Of a stretch of 14,732 bases of DNA, positions 12,030-14,732 are shown in pieces. Numbering within the stretch: the stretch's first letter is position 1; the number at the start of each line of letters is the position of its first letter. This DNA is from WYZ-LMO8 sp964586135. GTDB taxonomy: Archaea; Thermoproteota; Methanomethylicia; Nezhaarchaeales; WYZ-LMO8. The DNA lies in contig CAZPGS010000017.1 of NCBI GenBank assembly GCA_964586135.1, positions 1 through 14,732 on the forward strand, read 5' to 3'. Under the pieces are notes generated by a model. That model was not told the origin of the DNA, did not search any database, and worked only from the letters and a program-made list of their open reading frames with translations. Both the position numbers and the translations under genes were made by a program.

Positions 12030-13451
12030 TTAGGCAGACCCCATCTCCTTCTTGAGCACCTTCTCGACGTATGCCGGGATGTCGGAGGAGTCCCTCGGCC
12101 CCACTAGTATTTTCCAATCAGGCATTAGCTCCTCGAGCTCGCCGCTGAACTTGGCCGTCCTACCGGGTATGACGAGCACCTTCTTCTTTAGCTTCTGGTC
12201 TAAGCCGCTAGCCCTTATGGCCTCGGCGAACTTCTCGGCCGTGAGCCTCCTGCCAGCCACTGAAGACTCGACACTTATCCCCTCGCTGTCCGTGACCACC
12301 AAGTAGGCGTTTATCTTAGAGTTCTCGATGTCGCCCCTGACTAAGAAGTACGTAAGCGCGAAGTTGCCCGTTATGAATACTGGTGACGTATCCGTCGGCT
12401 TGCCTATCTCGTAGACCCCCGGCTTGACAGAGGGCGGTACCCTCGGGTCTGTGTAGATGTTCTGCCTCCACACCAAGACGGGCATCAAGGCCCAGAAGTC
12501 GAGGCCGTGCATCACCAGTAGGTCCGCGAACCTGGTCATCAATATCGATGCTATGTAGGACTCCTTGATCTTCTTCTCTAATTCGTCGCCCTCTTCCATC
12601 CAGACCACGGCCGGCACTGCCATCAGCGGGAAGCCAACCGCCTTGTCCTCCTTCTCTATCGCCGCCCTCCTCAACATCGCGAAGGTGCTTACGGTCTCGG
12701 CCAGCGAGTCGCCCTTCGCGAAAGTGCCTGGGTCCAAGATTAAGCCCTCGACCCCGGCGCTCATGAACGTCGAGGCCAAGCTCTTCAGCGTGTCGAGGTC
12801 TCTGGGGCTCGAGATGGCTACTGGGCACTTGTACTTGTCGGCCAGCTCCAGCATCTCCCTCCAGTTCTCCTTGGTAGCGGCATATATCAGCGGCCTCTTG
12901 TTGCCGACGACCGTCAGCGCCTCCTCCATCGCGTCAGGGCTGTAGCTACACAGGATCAGCGGGAGCGACGTCTTCTTCGCGATTAAGTCGGTTACCTTAG
13001 CGAACTTCTCCGGAAGGTCGGAGACGCACCTCAGAGCTACCAGGTTGAGCTTCAATTGCTGGCCTATCCTCTCGAACACGAAGGACTCGATAGCCCTAGC
13101 CCTGCTCACTAAGGAAGCCTCGTCCATCTCGTCCGTTACGTCGATAGCTATGGCCGCTGGGTTGTGCAACGTCAGCTCGTGCCTGAACATGACCCTCTTG
13201 CCCCCGACGACCACTTGGTTTGGAGGGGCCCCTATGACGACGTCCTTCACCGGTGGCCTCGCAACCTCGAGAGCTACCTTCAGCTTGTCCTTGTACTTGG
13301 GGTCCTCAAAGAGGGGCTTGCAGAGCTTTATGTCGGCCACGCCATCGGCAACTTTGGCCGCGAAGGCCATGCAGGTGCTCTCGCCACACACGCCGCAATT
13401 AGTCTGGGGCAGGATCTTGTAGACGTCTAGCGGCCTGAGTATCTTGGGCAT
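12030..13451 (-). CDS. cdhE: ACDS/CODH-ACS gamma subunit (corrinoid iron-sulfur protein large subunit)
   Basis: A 473-residue subunit that, with CdhD, carries the methyl group between tetrahydropterin and the acetyl-CoA synthase active site (archaeal Wood-Ljungdahl pathway). The N-terminal [4Fe-4S] motif is intact: C19, C22, C27 and C44 within LPQTNCGVCGESTCMAF...LCKPL, as in the low-potential cluster that reactivates the cobamide. A TIM-barrel methyl-carrier region follows, and the C-terminal third (from about residue 330) corresponds to the corrinoid-binding domain. The length is normal for the family. The ATG start lies 3 bases after the cdhD stop, so the two are co-translated. It precedes cooC on the same strand. 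The annotation is secure. Confidence 0.96.
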   Translation of the reverse strand: MPKILRPLDVYKILPQTNCGVCGESTCMAFAAKVADGVADIKLCKPLFEDPKYKDKLKVALEVARPPVKDVVIGAPPNQVVVGGKRVMFRHELTLHNPAAIAIDVTDEMDEASLVSRARAIESFVFERIGQQLKLNLVALRCVSDLPEKFAKVTDLIAKKTSLPLILCSYSPDAMEEALTVVGNKRPLIYAATKENWREMLELADKYKCPVAISSPRDLDTLKSLASTFMSAGVEGLILDPGTFAKGDSLAETVSTFAMLRRAAIEKEDKAVGFPLMAVPAVVWMEEGDELEKKIKESYIASILMTRFADLLVMHGLDFWALMPVLVWRQNIYTDPRVPPSVKPGVYEIGKPTDTSPVFITGNFALTYFLVRGDIENSKINAYLVVTDSEGISVESSVAGRRLTAEKFAEAIRASGLDQKLKKKVLVIPGRTAKFSGELEELMPDWKILVGPRDSSDIPAYVEKVLKKEMGSA

Positions 13452-13454
13452 GGC

Positions 13455-14657
13455 TCACACTCTCATCTTGACCCAGTCCTTGTAGTTTACTTCCTCTAAC
13501 TTGACGTCGAGCTTAGGCTTTGACAATAGCTCGGCGAGGCCTTTGACTATCTTAGCGGCCAGCGGGTGCATCATCATGAAGAGGTCCGCCCCGGCCATGA
13601 GGCCGACTATGGCGGTCGTGGCCTCCCACAGAGGTCCCCTGTACTCCCTCGGCCCCCACTCGTCCACCTTCATCCACGCCTCTCTAGCCGCCCAAGCGTT
13701 GGTCGCGGCGCAAGATATCGGGGCTTGGAGGACCTCGTCCCCCATGAGGCCCGCGAGCCTGATCCTCTCCATCAAGCTGAACGAGTACTCGATGCCGTAG
13801 CCCAGCGCGCCAGTCGTGGGGTCGAGTATCAAGTGGTCCTTCGGAAGCCCTCCGTCTAACAACTTCCTAGAGAGCTCCTTCGCCTGGTTTATGTCCATGA
13901 AGGCGAGGGCTATCACGTTGTGGCCCGTCTTCTTCATTATCTTGGCGACTTCCTCCAAGTTCATGTCGATAGTCGCCGATGCGAAGACAAGCCTCTCTCC
14001 AACCGTCATCTCGCCTATGTACTGGAACAGCTGGAGGTCCTTCTGGGGGTTCCCAGAGCCACCGACTACTATCGGTATGTCCACGGCCTGGAGGACCCTC
14101 TCCACTGCCTTAGCGGCCTCTTGGACGGGGGTGTCCTTTATCGTGGGGTCCGTGCTGACTAAGTGTAGCGAAACGAAGTCGGCGCCGTAGACCTCTATGG
14201 CCTTCTTGGCCCACTCGGCCGGGTCGTTTAGCACGTCCTTATATGCGCTCTTGACGGGGCCAGCCAGCGGGACCACTGGCTGGTCGAAGACGTCAAGCGC
14301 CACCACGGGCCTGTTCTTCGGCAGAGACTCGAACCTATAGAAGGGCGGGCAGGTCTCCCCTCCTATCCTTATGACCTTCCCCCTCGTGCCGCCTTCAGCT
14401 CTAGTGGCGCCTATTTGGACCTCAGCTATGGAGCCCGGGTACTTGAACACCGGGGGCTCGAACTTTTCGACCTTCAACTCTATGACCTTTTTGAGGGCGA
14501 CGGCGGCCTCCGGAGCGGCCCTAACCAGCGTCTGCATTATCACAGGGAGAAACTCTATAGCGAGCTCCTCAGCCTCTATCGTTACGTCCTCAAGCTCTAG
14601 CTCGCCCGCCTCGTCTAGGAGTTTGAGTAAGTTGAGGACCTCGTTCTTCTCGCTCAT
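13455..14657 (-). CDS. cdhD: ACDS/CODH-ACS delta subunit (corrinoid iron-sulfur protein small subunit)
   Basis: A 400-residue TIM-barrel subunit that pairs with CdhE to form the corrinoid iron-sulfur protein. Landmarks: TRGKVIRIGGETCPPFYRFE (residues 91-110), NRPVVALDVFDQP (115-127), VGGSGNPQKD (198-207) and DPTTGALGYGIEYSFSLMER (279-298), all standard for CdhD. An N-terminal acidic/hydrophobic segment of about 60 residues precedes the barrel. ATG 14657 overlaps the preceding stop as ATGA, so translation is coupled to the upstream gene, a probable cdhC. No frameshift or loss of key segments is seen. The delta-gamma order (cdhD then cdhE) is the usual archaeal order. Confidence 0.96.
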   Translation of the reverse strand: MSEKNEVLNLLKLLDEAGELELEDVTIEAEELAIEFLPVIMQTLVRAAPEAAVALKKVIELKVEKFEPPVFKYPGSIAEVQIGATRAEGGTRGKVIRIGGETCPPFYRFESLPKNRPVVALDVFDQPVVPLAGPVKSAYKDVLNDPAEWAKKAIEVYGADFVSLHLVSTDPTIKDTPVQEAAKAVERVLQAVDIPIVVGGSGNPQKDLQLFQYIGEMTVGERLVFASATIDMNLEEVAKIMKKTGHNVIALAFMDINQAKELSRKLLDGGLPKDHLILDPTTGALGYGIEYSFSLMERIRLAGLMGDEVLQAPISCAATNAWAAREAWMKVDEWGPREYRGPLWEATTAIVGLMAGADLFMMMHPLAAKIVKGLAELLSKPKLDVKLEEVNYKDWVKMRV

Positions 14658-14732
14658 TTCTTCTCGACCCTCTTAGCGGCCTCGACCTTCTTGACTATCA
14701 GCTTCTTAACCGTTATCTTGGCCCCCTTGAGG
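14654..14732 (-). CDS. cdhC: Probable ACDS beta subunit (acetyl-CoA synthase), C-terminal end only
   Basis: Only the last 25 codons are present, ending VKKLIVKKVEAAKRVEKK and a TGA that overlaps the cdhD ATG. The visible LKGAKITVKKLIVKK resembles the tail that follows the last beta segment of CdhC proteins, and cdhC commonly sits just before cdhD (directly or with cooC between) in archaeal cdh operons. The identification is based mainly on neighbourhood, because the catalytic A-cluster region is outside the window. Another cdh subunit or a small accessory gene is the alternative. Confidence 0.5.
   Translation of the reverse strand, partial: LKGAKITVKKLIVKKVEAAKRVEKK

Noticed and set aside
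11637..12107. A 156-codon plus-strand open frame opposite cooC and the cdhE end
   Set aside because: Ser/Thr/Leu-rich antisense translation of two secure genes, and it crosses the cooC promoter.
12316..12828. A 170-codon minus-strand open frame inside cdhE in a second frame
   Set aside because: cdhE reads through with full-length homology; the other frame has Arg/Gly/His-rich low-complexity protein and no ribosome site of note.
1..14732. CRISPR array, tRNA, insertion sequence or prophage
   Set aside because: No regularly spaced repeats, cloverleaf-like segments, transposase or integrase frames were seen, and gaps between genes are under about 100 bases.

Overview
The window looks like a compact chromosomal segment of a thermophilic archaeon, most likely from the TACK/Crenarchaeota side or a deep WoodLjungdahl-type lineage. 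The signs are archaeal TATA-type promoters, a leaderless start, frequent TTG and GTG starts, GC-rich sequence with heavy AGG (Arg) and ATA (Ile) use, a mevalonate kinase, an archaeal PIN-ATPase (PINA) and an archaeal-type acetyl-CoA decarbonylase/synthase (ACDS/CODH-ACS) cluster. I cannot fix the genus or phylum by eye. Genes are packed with short gaps or overlaps; no intergenic stretch exceeds about 100 bases, and I see no tRNA, rRNA, CRISPR array or insertion sequence.

Left part. The 5' end of an AIR-synthase-related gene (resembling methanogenesis marker 2) leaves the window at base 1, followed by a NUDIX hydrolase on the same strand. Divergent from NUDIX is a tightly overlapping plus-strand operon (about 993-3942): mevalonate kinase, glycerophosphodiester phosphodiesterase, a polyprenyl-phosphate/UDP-sugar phosphotransferase (PNPT family) and a small two-helix membrane protein. 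It joins isoprenoid supply, lipid head-group turnover and the first membrane step of glycan assembly.

Middle part. A DUF354 glycosyltransferase-like gene and a TrmB-family regulator run leftward. A nucleotide-sugar dehydrogenase (WecC type), a Gfo/Idh/MocA dehydrogenase and a small helical protein run rightward. The two sets diverge from one 56-bp promoter region with a palindromic TATA element. With the PNPT enzyme this reads as an envelope-glycan (N-glycan or S-layer sugar) module with a local regulator.

Right part. PINA and an MBL-fold hydrolase diverge from a second AT-rich promoter region. The MBL gene is followed by a perfect 10-bp hairpin and a DUF22-like protein. On the minus strand, transcribed leftward, are the tail of a probable cdhC, then cdhD, cdhE and, behind its own promoter, cooC: the corrinoid methyl carrier, acetyl-CoA synthase tail and Ni-insertion ATPase of archaeal CO2 fixation or acetate metabolism.

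Nothing here is a clear-cut new defence or mobile system. The most unusual points are key-residue substitutions in the sugar dehydrogenase and in the PNPT enzyme, a likely non-canonical ATT start, the shared symmetric promoter, the hairpin over a stop codon, and two small uncharacterised proteins translationally coupled to envelope-sugar genes.
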